DNA of 64,000 bases from Streptomyces sp. CB00316 (GTDB lineage: Bacteria > Actinomycetota > Actinomycetes > Streptomycetales > Streptomycetaceae). This document shows positions 25,689-36,912 of the stretch, one piece after another (position 1 is the first letter of the stretch; the number at the start of each line of letters is the position of its first letter). The stretch spans positions 434,001 to 498,000 of the forward strand of contig NZ_LIXI01000001.1 in assembly GCF_001905595.1 (NCBI RefSeq), in the 5' to 3' direction. The notes under the pieces were generated by a model. It was not told the origin of the DNA. It saw nothing but the letters and a program-made list of their open reading frames with translations, and did no database searches. The translations under genes and the position numbers were made by a program.

Positions 25689-27071
25689 GTGAAGAGCGCC
25701 GTGGAGACCCTGAACCCGACTCGGGTTCGGCTCAGCATCGAGGTGCCCTTCGAGGAGCTCAAGGACAGCCTCGACGCGGCGTACAAGAAGATCAACCAGC
25801 AGGTCACGGTGAAGGGCTTCCGCAAGGGCAAGATCCCCGCCCGGGTCATCGACCAGCGGTTCGGCCGCGGTGCTGTGCTGGAGGAGGCCGTCAACGACGC
25901 CCTCCCGAAGTTCTACACCGAGGCGGTCAACGAGGGTGAGCTGAACGTCCTCGGCCAGCCCGAGGTCGACATCACCGAGCTGAAGGACGGCGAGCTGCTG
26001 GCCTTCACCGCCGAGGTTGACGTACGCCCCGAGATCGAGATTCCGGACTACTCCGGCATCGAGGTCACCGTCGACGCCCTCGAGGTCACCGACGAAGAGG
26101 TCGAGAAGGCCGTGGAGCAGCTGCGCGAGCGCTTCGCCTCCACCAACCCGGTCGAGCGCGCCGCCGCCGACGGCGACGTCGTCACGATCGACCTGGAGGC
26201 CAAGGTCGACGGCGAGGTCCTGGAGGACGGCGTGGCCGCGGGTGTCTCGTACACCATCGGTTCCGGCGAGCTCCTCGACGGCATCGACGAGGCCGTGACC
26301 GGCCTGGAGGCCGGTGGCGAGGCCACCTTCACCTCCGAGCTGAAGGGCGGCTCCGCCGAGGGCAAGGCCGCGGAGGTCACCGTCAAGGTCACCGCCGTCG
26401 CCGCCCGTGAGCTCCCCGAGCTGGACGACGACTTCGCCCAGATGGCCAGCGAGTTCGACACGCTGGAGGAGCTGAAGGCCGACAGCCGCAAGCGCCTGGA
26501 GACCACCAAGCAGTACGACCAGGCCACCCAGGCCCAGGAGCGCGTCCTGGAGGAGCTGCTGAAGCTCGCCGAGGTCCCGATCCCGGAGAAGCTGCTCGCG
26601 GACGAGGTCCAGACCCGCAAGCACAACCTGGAGCACCACCAGCTCGGTCAGATGGGTCTCGACCTCGAGAAGTACCTCGAGATCCAGGGCAAGACCCTGG
26701 AGGAGTTCGAGAACGAGACCTCCGAGCAGGCCATCAAGGGCATCAAGACCCAGTTCATCCTGGACGAGCTCGTCAACAAGGAGAAGCTGAACGTCAACCA
26801 GGAGGAGCTCACCGAGCACCTCATGCGGCGTGCTGCCTCCTCCGGCATGAGCCCCGACCAGTTCGCCCAGGCCGTCGTCGAGGGTGGCCAGGTGCCGATG
26901 CTCGTCGGCGAGGTCGCCCGCGGCAAGGCGCTCGCCGTCGTCGTCGAGGCCGCCAAGGTCGTCGACACCAACGGTGAGGTCGTCGACCTCGAGGACGACG
27001 AGGAAGAGACCACGGAGGCGGCCGCCGAGGCCACCACCGAGGACAAGGCCGAGGAGAAGAACGAGGCCTGA
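25689..27071 (+). CDS. tig: Trigger factor (ribosome-associated chaperone/PPIase)
   Basis: 460-residue chaperone that binds nascent chains at the ribosome exit tunnel. The ribosome-binding signature GFRKGKIP is at residues 43-50. An FKBP-type PPIase domain follows (about 155-240, with [15 protein letters not shown]), then the helical chaperone arms and an acidic C-terminal tail of ~30 residues ([18 protein letters not shown]), longer than in enterobacteria and common in actinobacteria. GTG 25689 has AAGGAG 8-9 bases upstream. Located before clpP1-clpP2-clpX, the conserved order; a strong hairpin separates it from clpP1. Confidence 0.97.
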   Translation: MKSAVETLNPTRVRLSIEVPFEELKDSLDAAYKKINQQVTVKGFRKGKIPARVIDQRFGRGAVLEEAVNDALPKFYTEAVNEGELNVLGQPEVDITELKDGELLAFTAEVDVRPEIEIPDYSGIEVTVDALEVTDEEVEKAVEQLRERFASTNPVERAAADGDVVTIDLEAKVDGEVLEDGVAAGVSYTIGSGELLDGIDEAVTGLEAGGEATFTSELKGGSAEGKAAEVTVKVTAVAARELPELDDDFAQMASEFDTLEELKADSRKRLETTKQYDQATQAQERVLEELLKLAEVPIPEKLLADEVQTRKHNLEHHQLGQMGLDLEKYLEIQGKTLEEFENETSEQAIKGIKTQFILDELVNKEKLNVNQEELTEHLMRRAASSGMSPDQFAQAVVEGGQVPMLVGEVARGKALAVVVEAAKVVDTNGEVVDLEDDEEETTEAAAEATTEDKAEEKNEA

Positions 27072-27110
27072 GCCTCGCGCTGTCCGACGCCGGCCACGCG
27101 CTGACCGGCA

Positions 27111-27151
27111 CGACGGGCCCCGGACGCACCACACGCGTCCGGGGCCCGTCG
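27111..27151 (+). terminator. Terminator after tig
   Basis: 17-bp perfect stem (27111-27127 with 27135-27151) and a 7-base loop, 40 bp after the tig stop. Confidence 0.9.
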
Positions 27152-27208
27152 CCGTATCCCTCGCATCGCTGTGCGGCCCCGGAACCCCTGTGCCCCCTGC
27201 GGAGCTTG

Positions 27209-27222
27209 CGCTCCCAGCGAAC
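27209..27222 (-). promoter_or_regulatory. ClgR operator upstream of clpP1
   Basis: Read on the minus strand the site is GTTCGC-TGGGA-GCG, an exact match to the reported actinobacterial ClgR box GTTCGC-N5-GCG. It lies 135 bp before the clpP1 start and fits ClgR activation of clpP1-clpP2. Confidence 0.75.
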
Positions 27223-27356
27223 AGTTGCGGAACCGGGATGGCGTTGTCCCACCTGCGCGTTAGGGTCCATGAAGAGGAAGGGTGGGGGAGTCCCTCACCC
27301 GCCCGGTACGAAGACGCTGAGACGGCCGGAGCCGTCAGAGACGAGCAGGTGGATAC

Positions 27357-27974
27357 GTGACGAATCTGATGCCCTACGCCGCCGGAGAGCCGTCCCTCGG
27401 TGGAGGCCTCGGTGACCAGGTCTACAGCCGACTGCTCGGCGAGCGCATCATCTTCCTCGGTCAGCAGGTCGACGATGACATCGCCAACAAGATCACCGCA
27501 CAGCTCCTGCTCCTTGCCGCCGACCCGGACAAGGACATCTACCTCTACATCAACAGCCCCGGTGGTTCGGTGACGGCCGGCATGGCGGTCTACGACACCA
27601 TGCAGTACATCCCGAACGACGTGGTCACCATCGGGATGGGCATGGCGGCCTCGATGGGCCAGTTCCTGCTCACCGGCGGTGCCGCGGGCAAGCGCTTCGC
27701 GCTCCCCAACACCGACATCCTCATGCACCAGGGTTCGGCCGGTATCGGCGGAACGGCATCGGACATCAAGATCCAGGCCCAGTACCTGCTCCGCACCAAG
27801 ACGCGCATGGCCGAGATCACTGCCCGCCACTCCGGCCAGACCATCGAGACGATCATCCGCGACGGCGACCGCGACCGCTGGTACACGGCGGAGGAGGCCA
27901 AGGACTACGGCCTCATCGACGAGATCATCACGGTCGCGTCGGGTATCCCGGGCGGCGGCGGCACGGGTGCCTGA
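27357..27974 (+). CDS. clpP1: ATP-dependent Clp protease proteolytic subunit ClpP1
   Basis: 205-residue serine peptidase that forms the ClpP barrel with ClpP2 and works with ClpX or ClpC. The catalytic triad is visible: Ser99 (GMAASMGQ), His124 (ILMHQG) and Asp173 ([12 protein letters not shown]). INSPGGSV begins the oxyanion region. GTG 27357 sits just after GCAGGTGGATAC and gives the short N-terminus typical of mature ClpP. It is the first gene of a clpP1-clpP2 operon, 93 bp before clpP2, under a ClgR box at 27209-27222. Confidence 0.97.
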   Translation: MTNLMPYAAGEPSLGGGLGDQVYSRLLGERIIFLGQQVDDDIANKITAQLLLLAADPDKDIYLYINSPGGSVTAGMAVYDTMQYIPNDVVTIGMGMAASMGQFLLTGGAAGKRFALPNTDILMHQGSAGIGGTASDIKIQAQYLLRTKTRMAEITARHSGQTIETIIRDGDRDRWYTAEEAKDYGLIDEIITVASGIPGGGGTGA

Positions 27975-28067
27975 TCCGGTTCCCCCGGACCGGCAGCACC
28001 TCCCGCACACCTCTCGTACGCCGAGACCCCCAGCCCACAGAACGCCACCAGGATGGTGAACACCCAC

Positions 28068-28736
28068 ATGAACAACTTCTCCGGCGTCTCCGCGAGCGGC
28101 CTCTACACCGGCCCGCAGGTGGACAACCGCTACGTCGTCCCGCGCTTCGTGGAGCGCACCTCGCAGGGTGTGCGTGAGTACGACCCGTACGCGAAGCTCT
28201 TCGAGGAGCGCGTGATCTTCCTCGGCGTCCAGATCGACGACGCCTCGGCCAACGACGTCATGGCGCAGCTGCTCTGCCTGGAGTCGATGGACCCGGACCG
28301 CGACATCTCGATCTACATCAACAGCCCCGGCGGCTCGTTCACCGCGCTCACCGCGATCTACGACACGATGCAGTTCGTGAAGCCGGACATCCAGACGGTC
28401 TGCATGGGCCAGGCCGCCTCCGCCGCCGCCGTCCTGCTCGCCGCCGGCACCCCGGGCAAGCGCATGGCGCTCCCGCACGCCCGCGTCCTGATCCACCAGC
28501 CGTCCTCGCAGACGGGCCGCGAGCAGCTCTCCGACCTGGAGATCGCGGCCAACGAGATCCTCCGGATGCGTACGCAGCTGGAGCAGATGCTGGCCCGCCA
28601 CTCGACGACCCCGCTGGAGAAGATCAGCGAGGACATCGAGCGTGACAAGATCCTCACGGCCGAGGACGCCCTGGCGTACGGGCTCGTCGACCAGATCGTG
28701 TCCACCCGCAAGACGACCGCGGGCGCATCGGTCTGA
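28068..28736 (+). CDS. clpP2: ATP-dependent Clp protease proteolytic subunit ClpP2
   Basis: 222-residue partner of ClpP1. [16 protein letters not shown], catalytic Ser in [15 protein letters not shown], His in RVLIHQPSS, and [18 protein letters not shown] with the catalytic Asp are all present. The ATG at 28068 (MNNFSG...) was chosen because GGTGA lies seven bases before it; an ATG at 28053 would add five residues but has AGG directly against it. The ~25-residue N-terminus before the fold is typical for actinobacterial ClpP2. A hairpin after the stop separates it from clpX. Confidence 0.95.
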   Translation: MNNFSGVSASGLYTGPQVDNRYVVPRFVERTSQGVREYDPYAKLFEERVIFLGVQIDDASANDVMAQLLCLESMDPDRDISIYINSPGGSFTALTAIYDTMQFVKPDIQTVCMGQAASAAAVLLAAGTPGKRMALPHARVLIHQPSSQTGREQLSDLEIAANEILRMRTQLEQMLARHSTTPLEKISEDIERDKILTAEDALAYGLVDQIVSTRKTTAGASV

Positions 28737-28747
28737 CGTCGGTCTTT

Positions 28748-28801
28748 CCCCTTGGCACATTCCGTTTGCACGGTCTCGGCCGTGTGAACCGTGCCAAGGG
28801 G
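28748..28801 (+). terminator. Terminator between clpP2 and clpX
   Basis: 11-bp perfect outer stem (28748-28758 with 28791-28801), with an inner imperfect stem, beginning 12 bp after the clpP2 stop. clpX therefore probably has its own promoter in 28802-28894. Confidence 0.75.
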
Positions 28802-28894
28802 GGCCCGAACGGGGGCCCAGGCAAGGTACCGTCGGATAGAGGCACCAGGAGCCGCTGAACCAGGCGGCCTCCCAGGCGAAGGGGAAGCAACCTC

Positions 28895-30193
<1,299 letters not shown>

Positions 30194-30213
30194 CGACAGC
30201 GCGGTTTCCTACG

Positions 30214-30255
30214 CCGAAGGGGCGCCCACCGGTCAACCGGTGGGCGCCCCTTCGG
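30214..30255. terminator. Strong bidirectional terminator after clpX
   Basis: 19-bp perfect stem (30214-30232 with 30237-30255) and a 4-base loop between convergent genes. Confidence 0.92.
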
Positions 30256-30266
30256 GGTTGAGCGGG

Positions 30267-31316
30267 TCAGATCTTGGTGCGCGAGGTGTTGTAGAGCTTG
30301 GCGGCGAGGGCGGCCACGTCGTCCTGGGGGATGCCCTTGCCGGTCAGGGCACCGCCGATGTCCACGGCGAGGACCATTCCGACGGTGCTGTAGTCGGCCC
30401 AGATGCAGACCGGGGTGATGACCTCCTTCGGCCCCTTCGCGAGGGTGCCGTCGGCCTTGTCGTTGATCGTCTTGATGTCCTGGCACCGCATCAGAGCGCC
30501 GTCGAAACCGGCCGGCTTGACGTCCTTGGGGCTGCCGATGAGCGAGACCTTGCCGCCGTTGCTGCTCTCGCTCATCTTCTTCTCGGCGTCGCCGAAGGAA
30601 TTGTTGATGACCTTGGCCGGGTCCTCGACCTCGCCCCAGTACCCCTGGAGCAGGAGCATCTTCTGCGTGAGCGGGTTGTCCTTCGAACCGCTCTGGTACT
30701 GGGCGCCGGCCTGCTGCGGGTCCTTGACGCCCGCGGCTTCGGCATCGGTCTTCGACTTCCCCGTCAGCGGGCCGGACCGGTCAGGCTTGGACGGGTCCTT
30801 CGCGTAGTCGTCCACGGAGGCGGCCGGCGTCAGCTTGTAGCCCTTGGTGGAGTCGGCCACGTCACTGTTGCTCGCGCCGCCCGCCGCGAAGAACCAGACC
30901 CCGGCCCCGATGACCGCCAGCGCCAGCACGGACGCCCCCACGATCAGCCCGATCTTCTTCTTCGGCTGCTGCGGCGGGTACGGCGGCTGCCCCCCGTACG
31001 CCGGCTGACCGCCGTACGGGGGAGTGGGCGGCTGCTGCCCGTACGGGCCGGGCTGCTGGGGCTGCGGGTAGCCGTAGCCGGGCTGGCCCTGCGGCGGGGT
31101 GCCGTGACCGGGCTGCCCCTGCGGCTGCTGCCCGTACGGGCCGGGCTGCTGCGGGGGGACGCCCTGGGGGGCCTGCTGGGGGTAGCCGTAGCCGGGCTGG
31201 CCCTGCGGGGGGCCCTGCGGCGGCGGACCGCCGTACGGCCCGGGCTGCTGTCCGTACGGTCCGCTCTGGCCCTGCGGCGGCTGCCCACCGTACGGGCCCG
31301 GCTGGTTGTAGCTCAT
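30267..31316 (-). CDS. Membrane protein with long Pro/Gly/Gln/Tyr-rich cytoplasmic N-terminus
   Basis: 349-residue single-pass protein. Residues 1-118 are a repetitive PGPYGQQP/QGQPGYGYP-type low-complexity region; KKK (119-121) and one TM helix (about 122-144) follow, placing the rest outside the cell. The exported part (about 145-349) has two Cys (in LMRCQDIK and VICIW-like VCIWADY) that could form a disulphide. This layout is common in actinobacteria, but no catalytic motif is recognised. The ATG at 31316 has GGAGGGG nine bases upstream. Convergent with clpX and divergent from valS. Confidence 0.8.
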   Translation of the reverse strand: MSYNQPGPYGGQPPQGQSGPYGQQPGPYGGPPPQGPPQGQPGYGYPQQAPQGVPPQQPGPYGQQPQGQPGHGTPPQGQPGYGYPQPQQPGPYGQQPPTPPYGGQPAYGGQPPYPPQQPKKKIGLIVGASVLALAVIGAGVWFFAAGGASNSDVADSTKGYKLTPAASVDDYAKDPSKPDRSGPLTGKSKTDAEAAGVKDPQQAGAQYQSGSKDNPLTQKMLLLQGYWGEVEDPAKVINNSFGDAEKKMSESSNGGKVSLIGSPKDVKPAGFDGALMRCQDIKTINDKADGTLAKGPKEVITPVCIWADYSTVGMVLAVDIGGALTGKGIPQDDVAALAAKLYNTSRTKI

Positions 31317-31440
31317 TGCGGTGTCCCCTCCAGAATTTTTATGCGTTGCGAACATCCTGACGGAAGCCGCCCTGACATGGGCCATCGGCCCGGACACCGT
31401 TACTGAACCAATCCGTTTCAGTGCAGAGCTGTGACGGCCC

Positions 31441-31446
31441 TAAACT
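31441..31446 (+). promoter_or_regulatory. -10 element of leaderless valS promoter
   Basis: TAAACT ends seven bases before the GTG at 31454, so transcription probably starts on the start codon. TTTCAG near 31416 is a weak -35 candidate. Confidence 0.5.
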
Positions 31447-31453
31447 GTCCCCC

Positions 31454-34075
31454 GTGACCGAGAACTCATCGCAGCAGCCAGCCAGCAACCCCGAACTGCC
31501 GACCCAGTACGCGCCGGCCGATGTAGAGGGGAAGCTGTACGAGCGCTGGGTAGAGCGTGGTTACTTCGAAGCCGACGAGCACAGCGACAAGCCGCCCTAC
31601 AGCATCGTCATCCCGCCGCCGAACGTCACCGGCTCCCTCCACCTGGGCCATGCCTTCGAGCACACCCTGATCGACGCCCTCGTCCGCCGGAAGCGGATGC
31701 AGGGGTTCGAGGCGCTCTACCAGCCGGGCATGGACCACGCCGGAATCGCCACCCAGAACGTCGTCGAGCGCGAGCTCGGCAAGGAGGGCAAGTCCCGCCA
31801 CGACCTGGGCCGTGAGGCCTTCGTCGAGCGCGTCTGGCAGTGGAAGAACGAGTCCGGCGGCCAGATCTCCGGCCAGATGCGCCGCCTCGGCGAAGGCGTC
31901 GCCTGGTCCCGTGAGCGCTTCACCATGGACGAGGGCCTCTCCAAGGCCGTCCAGACCGTCTTCAAGCAGATGTACGACGACGGGCTGATCTACCGCGCCG
32001 AGCGCATCATCAACTGGTGCCCGCGCTGTCTCACCGCGATCTCCGACATCGAGGTCGAGTACCAGGAGGACGACGGCGAGCTCGTCTCCATGACGTACGG
32101 GGAGGGTGACGAGACCATCGTCGTCGCCACCACCCGCGCCGAGACGATGCTCGGTGACACCGCCGTCGCCGTCCACCCCGACGACAAGCGCTATCAGCAC
32201 CTGATCGGCAAGCAGATCAAGCTGCCGCTGACCGACCGTACGATCCCGGTCGTCGCCGACCACCACGTCGACCCGGAGTTCGGCACCGGCGCGGTCAAGG
32301 TGACCCCCGCGCACGACCCGAACGACTTCGAGATCGGCAACCGCCACGACCTGCCGTTCATCACCGTCCTCGACGAGCGCGCGGTCATCACCGTCCCGGG
32401 CCCCTTCGAGGGCCTGGACCGTCTGGAGGCCCGCTCCGCGATCGTCGCCGCGCTGCGCGCCGACGGCCGGATCGTCGCCGAGAAGCGGCCGTACGTCCAC
32501 TCCGTCGGCCACTGCTCGCGCTGCAAGACCACCATCGAGCCGCGCCTCTCCCTCCAGTGGTGGGTCAAGGTCGCCCCGCTCGCCGAGGCCGCCGGTGACG
32601 CGGTCCGCGACGGCAAGGTCAAGATCCACCCGCAGGAGATGGAGAAGCGGTACTTCGACTGGGTCGACAACCTCCACGACTGGTGCATCTCGCGCCAGCT
32701 CTGGTGGGGCCACCGCATCCCCGTCTGGTACGGCCCGAACGGCGAGGTCGTCTGCGTCGGACCGGACGACGAGGCGCCCACCGGCGAGGGCTGGACCCAG
32801 GACAGCGACGTCCTGGACACCTGGTTCTCCTCGGGCCTGTGGCCCTTCTCCACCCTCGGCTGGCCCGAACGGACCGACAGCCTCGCGAAGTTCTACCCGA
32901 ACTCCGTCCTGGTCACCGGCTACGACATCCTCTTCTTCTGGGTCGCCCGGATGATGATGTTCGGCCTGTACGTCAACGACGGCGTCCCGCCTTTCGGCAC
33001 CATCGTCCTGCACGGCATGGTCCGCGACGAGCACGGCAAGAAGATGTCGAAGTCCTTCGGCAACGTGGTCAACCCGCTGGACTGGATGGACAAGTACGGC
33101 TCCGACGCCCTGCGCTTCACCCTCGCGCGCGGTGCCAACCCCGGCACCGACGTCCCGATCGGCGAGGACTGGGTCCAGGGTTCGGCGAAGTTCTCCAACA
33201 AGATCTGGAACGCCACCCGCTTCGCCCTGATGAACGGCGCCACGATCGAGGGCGACCTGCCCCCGGTCGAGGAGATGTCGGTCACCGACCGCTGGATCCT
33301 GTCGCGTCTCAACAAGACGGTCGCGGACGTCGACGCGTTCTACGACGACTTCCAGTTCGCCAAGATCAGCGAGGCGCTGCGCCACTTCGCGTGGGACGAG
33401 GTCTTCGACTGGTACGTCGAGCTCTCCAAGACCACGTTCTTCGCGGGCGGCCGTCCGGCCGAGGTCTCGGGCCGGGTCCTCGGCGAGGTCCTGGACGTGA
33501 TGCTGCGCCTGCTCCACCCGATCGTCCCGTTCGTCACGGAGGCGCTGTGGACCGCGCTCACCGGGCGCGAGTCGATCGTCATCGCCGAGTGGCCGGGCGA
33601 CTCCGGCTTCCGCGACGACGCGGCCGAGAAGGAGATCGAGCTCGTCCAGCAGGTCGTCACCGAGGTCCGCCGCTTCCGTAACGACCAGGGCCTCCAGCCC
33701 GGCCAGAAGGTCCCGGCCGAGCTCACCCTGACCGGCACGGCGCTCGCCCCGCACGAGGCGGCCATCCGCCAACTGCTGCGGCTCCAGCCCGCGGGCGACG
33801 GCTTCCACGCCACCGCCTCGCTCCCGGTCGCCGGGGCCACCGTCGCCCTGGACCTCTCCGGCACGATCGACGTCCCGGCCGAGCGCAAGCGGCTCACCAA
33901 GGACCTGGAGGCGGCGCAGAAGGAGAAGGCGCAGGCCACCGGGAAGCTCGGCAACGAGGCGTTCCTGGCCAAGGCCCCGGACAACGTGGTCGACAAGATC
34001 CGCGGCCGGCTCTCCAAGGCCGAGGCCGACATCGAGCGGATCTCCGCCCAGCTGGCGGCCCTCCCCGCGAGCTGA
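31454..34075 (+). CDS. valS: Valyl-tRNA synthetase
   Basis: 873-residue class I aminoacyl-tRNA synthetase charging tRNA-Val. The ATP-site motifs are HLGH at residues 63-66 (HIGH) and KMSKS at 530-534. The CP1 editing domain ([36 protein letters not shown]) is complete. It ends in the anticodon-binding domain and a C-terminal coiled coil ([33 protein letters not shown]). GTG 31454 was chosen because a -10 hexamer sits seven bases upstream, whereas an in-frame ATG at 31421 lies upstream of it. A hairpin downstream ends the transcript. Confidence 0.97.
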   Translation: MTENSSQQPASNPELPTQYAPADVEGKLYERWVERGYFEADEHSDKPPYSIVIPPPNVTGSLHLGHAFEHTLIDALVRRKRMQGFEALYQPGMDHAGIATQNVVERELGKEGKSRHDLGREAFVERVWQWKNESGGQISGQMRRLGEGVAWSRERFTMDEGLSKAVQTVFKQMYDDGLIYRAERIINWCPRCLTAISDIEVEYQEDDGELVSMTYGEGDETIVVATTRAETMLGDTAVAVHPDDKRYQHLIGKQIKLPLTDRTIPVVADHHVDPEFGTGAVKVTPAHDPNDFEIGNRHDLPFITVLDERAVITVPGPFEGLDRLEARSAIVAALRADGRIVAEKRPYVHSVGHCSRCKTTIEPRLSLQWWVKVAPLAEAAGDAVRDGKVKIHPQEMEKRYFDWVDNLHDWCISRQLWWGHRIPVWYGPNGEVVCVGPDDEAPTGEGWTQDSDVLDTWFSSGLWPFSTLGWPERTDSLAKFYPNSVLVTGYDILFFWVARMMMFGLYVNDGVPPFGTIVLHGMVRDEHGKKMSKSFGNVVNPLDWMDKYGSDALRFTLARGANPGTDVPIGEDWVQGSAKFSNKIWNATRFALMNGATIEGDLPPVEEMSVTDRWILSRLNKTVADVDAFYDDFQFAKISEALRHFAWDEVFDWYVELSKTTFFAGGRPAEVSGRVLGEVLDVMLRLLHPIVPFVTEALWTALTGRESIVIAEWPGDSGFRDDAAEKEIELVQQVVTEVRRFRNDQGLQPGQKVPAELTLTGTALAPHEAAIRQLLRLQPAGDGFHATASLPVAGATVALDLSGTIDVPAERKRLTKDLEAAQKEKAQATGKLGNEAFLAKAPDNVVDKIRGRLSKAEADIERISAQLAALPAS

Positions 34076-34085
34076 TCAGCTGAGC

Positions 34086-34131
34086 GCGAAGCCCCCGCAC
34101 CCCCGACCGACCGGGGTAGCGGGGGCTTCGC
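34086..34131 (+). terminator. Terminator after valS
   Basis: 13-bp GC-rich stem (34086-34098 with 34119-34131) and an inner ACCCC/GGGGT helix, starting 10 bp after the valS stop. Confidence 0.8.
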
Positions 34132-34186
34132 CGTACCGCCGCACGGCAGTCTGCCGGGCGCTGCGCGCGATGTCGGTGCCCATCCG

Positions 34187-34192
34187 TAGACT
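34187..34192 (+). promoter_or_regulatory. -10 element of leaderless folC promoter
   Basis: TAGACT ends seven bases before the GTG at 34200, the same geometry as valS. Confidence 0.5.
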
Positions 34193-34199
34193 GGACCCC

Positions 34200-35723
34200 G
34201 TGAGTGAGCCCCGCCCTTCAGACCGGCACGACGCGTCCCAGCCCGACGACACCTTCGAGGAGATCGTCGGCGAAGAGACCCAGCGCGACCCCGACCTGGC
34301 GGTGATCGAAGCCGGGAGCCGCACCCTGCGCACCTACGCGGGTTCCCCCCAGGGCGAAGCGGTCCCCGCCCGACCCACCGACCCCGAGACCGACCAGGCG
34401 CTGCGCGCGGTGGAGCAGGAGCTCGCCGGACGCTGGGGCGAGACCAAGCTGGAGCCCTCCGTCACGCGCATCGCCGCCCTGATGGACGTGCTCGGCGAGC
34501 CGCAGCGCGCCTACCCCTCGATCCACATCACGGGGACCAATGGCAAGACCTCCACGGCCCGCATGATCGAGGCCCTGCTCAACGCGTTCGAGCTGCGCAC
34601 CGGCCGTTACACCTCGCCGCACGTCCAGTCGATCACCGAGCGAATCAGCCTCGACGGCTCCCCGATCGAGCCCGAGCGGTTCATCGAGACGTACGAGGAC
34701 ATCAAGCCGTACGTCGAGATGGTCGACGCCCAGCAGCCCTACCGGCTCTCCTTCTTCGAGGTGCTCACCGGCATGGCGTACGCGGCCTTCGCCGACGCGC
34801 CCGTCGACGTGGCGGTCGTCGAGGTCGGCATGGGCGGCACCTGGGACGCGACCAACGTCATCGACTCCACGGTCGCCGTCGTCACCCCGATCTCGCTGGA
34901 CCACACCGACCGCCTCGGCACCACGCCCGCCGAGATCGCCGGGGAGAAGTCCGGTGTCATCAAGCAGGGCGCCACGGTCATCCTGGCGCAGCAGCCGGTG
35001 GACGCCGCGCAGGTGATGCTGAAGAAGGCCGTCGAGGTGGACGCCACCGTGGCCCGCGAGGGCATGGAGTTCGGTGTCACCTCCCGCGAGGTCGCCGTCG
35101 GCGGACAGCTGCTGACCCTGCGCGGGCTGGGCGGTGAGTACGAGGACATCTTCCTTCCGCTGTACGGGGCCCACCAGGCGCACAACGCCGCGGTGGCGCT
35201 CTCGGCCGTCGAGGCGTTCTTCGGCATCGGCGCCGAGCAGGCCCGTTCCCTCGACATCGACGCCATCCGCAAGGCGTTCGCCGCGGTGATCTCGCCCGGT
35301 CGGCTGGAGGTCGTGCGCTCCAGCCCGACCGTCGTCCTGGACGCCGCGCACAACCCGGCGGGAGCCCGGGCCGCGGCGGACGGCATCTCCGAGGCGTTCA
35401 GCTTCTCCCGGCTCATCGGCGTGGTCGGCACCAGCGGCGACAAGGACGTGCGCGGGCTCCTGGAAGCCTTCGAGCCGATCTTCGCCGAGGTCGTCGTCAC
35501 CCAGAACTCCACCGACCGCGCGATGGACGCGGACGAGCTGGCCGCCATCGCCGTCGAGGTCTTCGGCGACGACCGGGTCCAGGTCGAACCGCGTCTCGAC
35601 GACGCGCTGGAGGCGGCGATCACGCTGGCCGAGGAGGACGACGAGTACGCGGGCGCCGGGGTCCTGGTGACCGGATCGGTGATCACGGTCGGCGAGGCCC
35701 GGCTGCTTCTGGGAAGGGGCTGA
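34200..35723 (+). CDS. folC: Dihydrofolate synthase / folylpolyglutamate synthase
   Basis: 507-residue Mur-ligase-family enzyme adding glutamate to dihydropteroate and folates. The P-loop GTNGKTSTAR starts at residue 112. SLDHTDRLGTTPAEIAGEKSGVIK holds the Mur-ligase metal/Lys region, and VVLDAAHNPAGARAAADG the C-terminal domain motif. About 75 N-terminal residues before the fold are acidic and poorly conserved, as in other Streptomyces. GTG 34200 has a -10 hexamer seven bases upstream and no Shine-Dalgarno, so translation is probably leaderless. The DUF4233 gene follows after 7 bp. Confidence 0.95.
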   Translation: MSEPRPSDRHDASQPDDTFEEIVGEETQRDPDLAVIEAGSRTLRTYAGSPQGEAVPARPTDPETDQALRAVEQELAGRWGETKLEPSVTRIAALMDVLGEPQRAYPSIHITGTNGKTSTARMIEALLNAFELRTGRYTSPHVQSITERISLDGSPIEPERFIETYEDIKPYVEMVDAQQPYRLSFFEVLTGMAYAAFADAPVDVAVVEVGMGGTWDATNVIDSTVAVVTPISLDHTDRLGTTPAEIAGEKSGVIKQGATVILAQQPVDAAQVMLKKAVEVDATVAREGMEFGVTSREVAVGGQLLTLRGLGGEYEDIFLPLYGAHQAHNAAVALSAVEAFFGIGAEQARSLDIDAIRKAFAAVISPGRLEVVRSSPTVVLDAAHNPAGARAAADGISEAFSFSRLIGVVGTSGDKDVRGLLEAFEPIFAEVVVTQNSTDRAMDADELAAIAVEVFGDDRVQVEPRLDDALEAAITLAEEDDEYAGAGVLVTGSVITVGEARLLLGRG

Positions 35724-35730
35724 GCCAGGG

Positions 35731-36093
35731 ATGCGTACGCTCTGCGCCTCGACGCTGCTCGGTGAGTTCTTCGTGATCGGCTTCGCCGGACTCGTCGCGA
35801 TGAAGCTGGACGACGTCTCCCAGGCCACGGTCTGGACGATCTGCGGCGCCGGCATGGTGCTGTCCCTGCTGCTCTGCGGGATGCTCGGCCGGCCCGGTGG
35901 CGTCCAGCTCGGCTGGGCGCTCCAGGTCGCGCTGGTCCTCAGCGGCTTCGTGGTCCCGATGATGTTCATCCTCGGCCTGGTCTTCAGCGGACTGTGGTGG
36001 GCCTCCATCCACTACGGCCGCAAGATCGACGAGGCCAAGGCCCGCTGGGCGGACCAGCAGGAGCAGCAGGAGGCCGGCGGGGCCACGGCCTGA
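35731..36093 (+). CDS. DUF4233 integral membrane protein
   Basis: 120-residue protein with four predicted TM helices (about 5-25, 32-50, 57-78, 80-95: LLGEFFVIGFAGLVAM, VWTICGAGMVLSLLLCGML, GWALQVALVLSGFVVPMMF) and a charged C-terminal tail. This family regularly follows folC in actinobacteria (Rv2446c in M. tuberculosis) and its function is unknown. ATG 35731 is 7 bp after the folC stop, so the two genes are one operon. Confidence 0.88.
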   Translation: MRTLCASTLLGEFFVIGFAGLVAMKLDDVSQATVWTICGAGMVLSLLLCGMLGRPGGVQLGWALQVALVLSGFVVPMMFILGLVFSGLWWASIHYGRKIDEAKARWADQQEQQEAGGATA

Positions 36094-36210
36094 CCTGACG
36101 GCAGGTGCCCGGGGTCCGAAGGTGACCCTGAGTGAACCCGGGCGCAGACCCCTCTCCGTATCCCTGTAATCTCGCCTCACCGCACCCGTAGTGTCTGCAA
36201 GGAGCCGCAC

Positions 36211-36624
36211 ATGACCCAGCGCACCCTCGTCCTGCTCAAGCCCGACGCGGTCCGCCGCGGCCTGATCGGCGAGATCGTCGGCCGGATCGAGCGCAAGGCG
36301 GAGTGGCGGATCACCGCGCTGGAGCTGCGCACCCTGGACCACGACACGCTGGAGCAGCACTACGGGGAGCACAAGGGCCGGCCGTTCTACGAGCCGCTCA
36401 TGGAGTTCATGGCCTCCGGCCCGGTCGTCGCCCTGGTGGCCGAAGGTGAGCGGGTGATCGAGGGCGTCCGTGCCCTGGCCGGCCCCACCGACCCGATCGC
36501 CGCCGCGCCCGGGTCCATCCGCGGTGACTTCGGCACGATCACCCGGGAGAACCTCATCCACGCCTCGGACTCGCAGGAGTCCGCAGAGCGAGAACTGAAG
36601 CTTTTCTTTCCGGGACTTTCCTGA
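36211..36624 (+). CDS. ndk: Nucleoside diphosphate kinase
   Basis: 137-residue enzyme that transfers the gamma-phosphate between nucleoside triphosphates and diphosphates. It opens TQRTLVLLKPDAVRRGLIGEI, has the GPTDP nucleotide-site segment, and the phospho-histidine in ENLIHASDS near residue 117. Length is normal. ATG 36211 has AAGGAG seven bases upstream. A 117-bp gap follows the folC-DUF4233 operon, and a hairpin ends it. Confidence 0.97.
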   Translation: MTQRTLVLLKPDAVRRGLIGEIVGRIERKAEWRITALELRTLDHDTLEQHYGEHKGRPFYEPLMEFMASGPVVALVAEGERVIEGVRALAGPTDPIAAAPGSIRGDFGTITRENLIHASDSQESAERELKLFFPGLS

Positions 36625-36654
36625 CCCGATCGGCCAAACAGCGCTGCCTGCCTG

Positions 36655-36680
36655 GGGCGACCGAAGTAATTCGGTCGCCC
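36655..36680 (+). terminator. Terminator after ndk
   Basis: 11-bp perfect stem (36655-36665 with 36670-36680) and a 4-base loop. The rest of the 288-bp gap to mreB holds the mreB promoter region, with no other gene seen. Confidence 0.8.
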
Positions 36681-36912
36681 TTCGGCATAGGGTTCGGTCT
36701 CGCGGGAACGCATCCCTCCGACGTAACGTCACCATGGGTGGAACGGACAGCCGTTCCGCCCACACCGGCGAAGGACCCTCGCGCTGTGTCCGTGCATACG
36801 GCACTACGATGGAAGCTTCCACGCCCGCAGCGCCAACCTCGCCTACCAGAACAAGCCATCTTCGCTACCTGGGAAGGCCCGACGCATCCTCATGGGGAAC
36901 AAGGGGAACTCA

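Noticed and set aside
31321..31453. T-box or other riboswitch upstream of valS
   Set aside because: The gap is too short, no specifier/antiterminator fold is visible, and the transcript appears leaderless.
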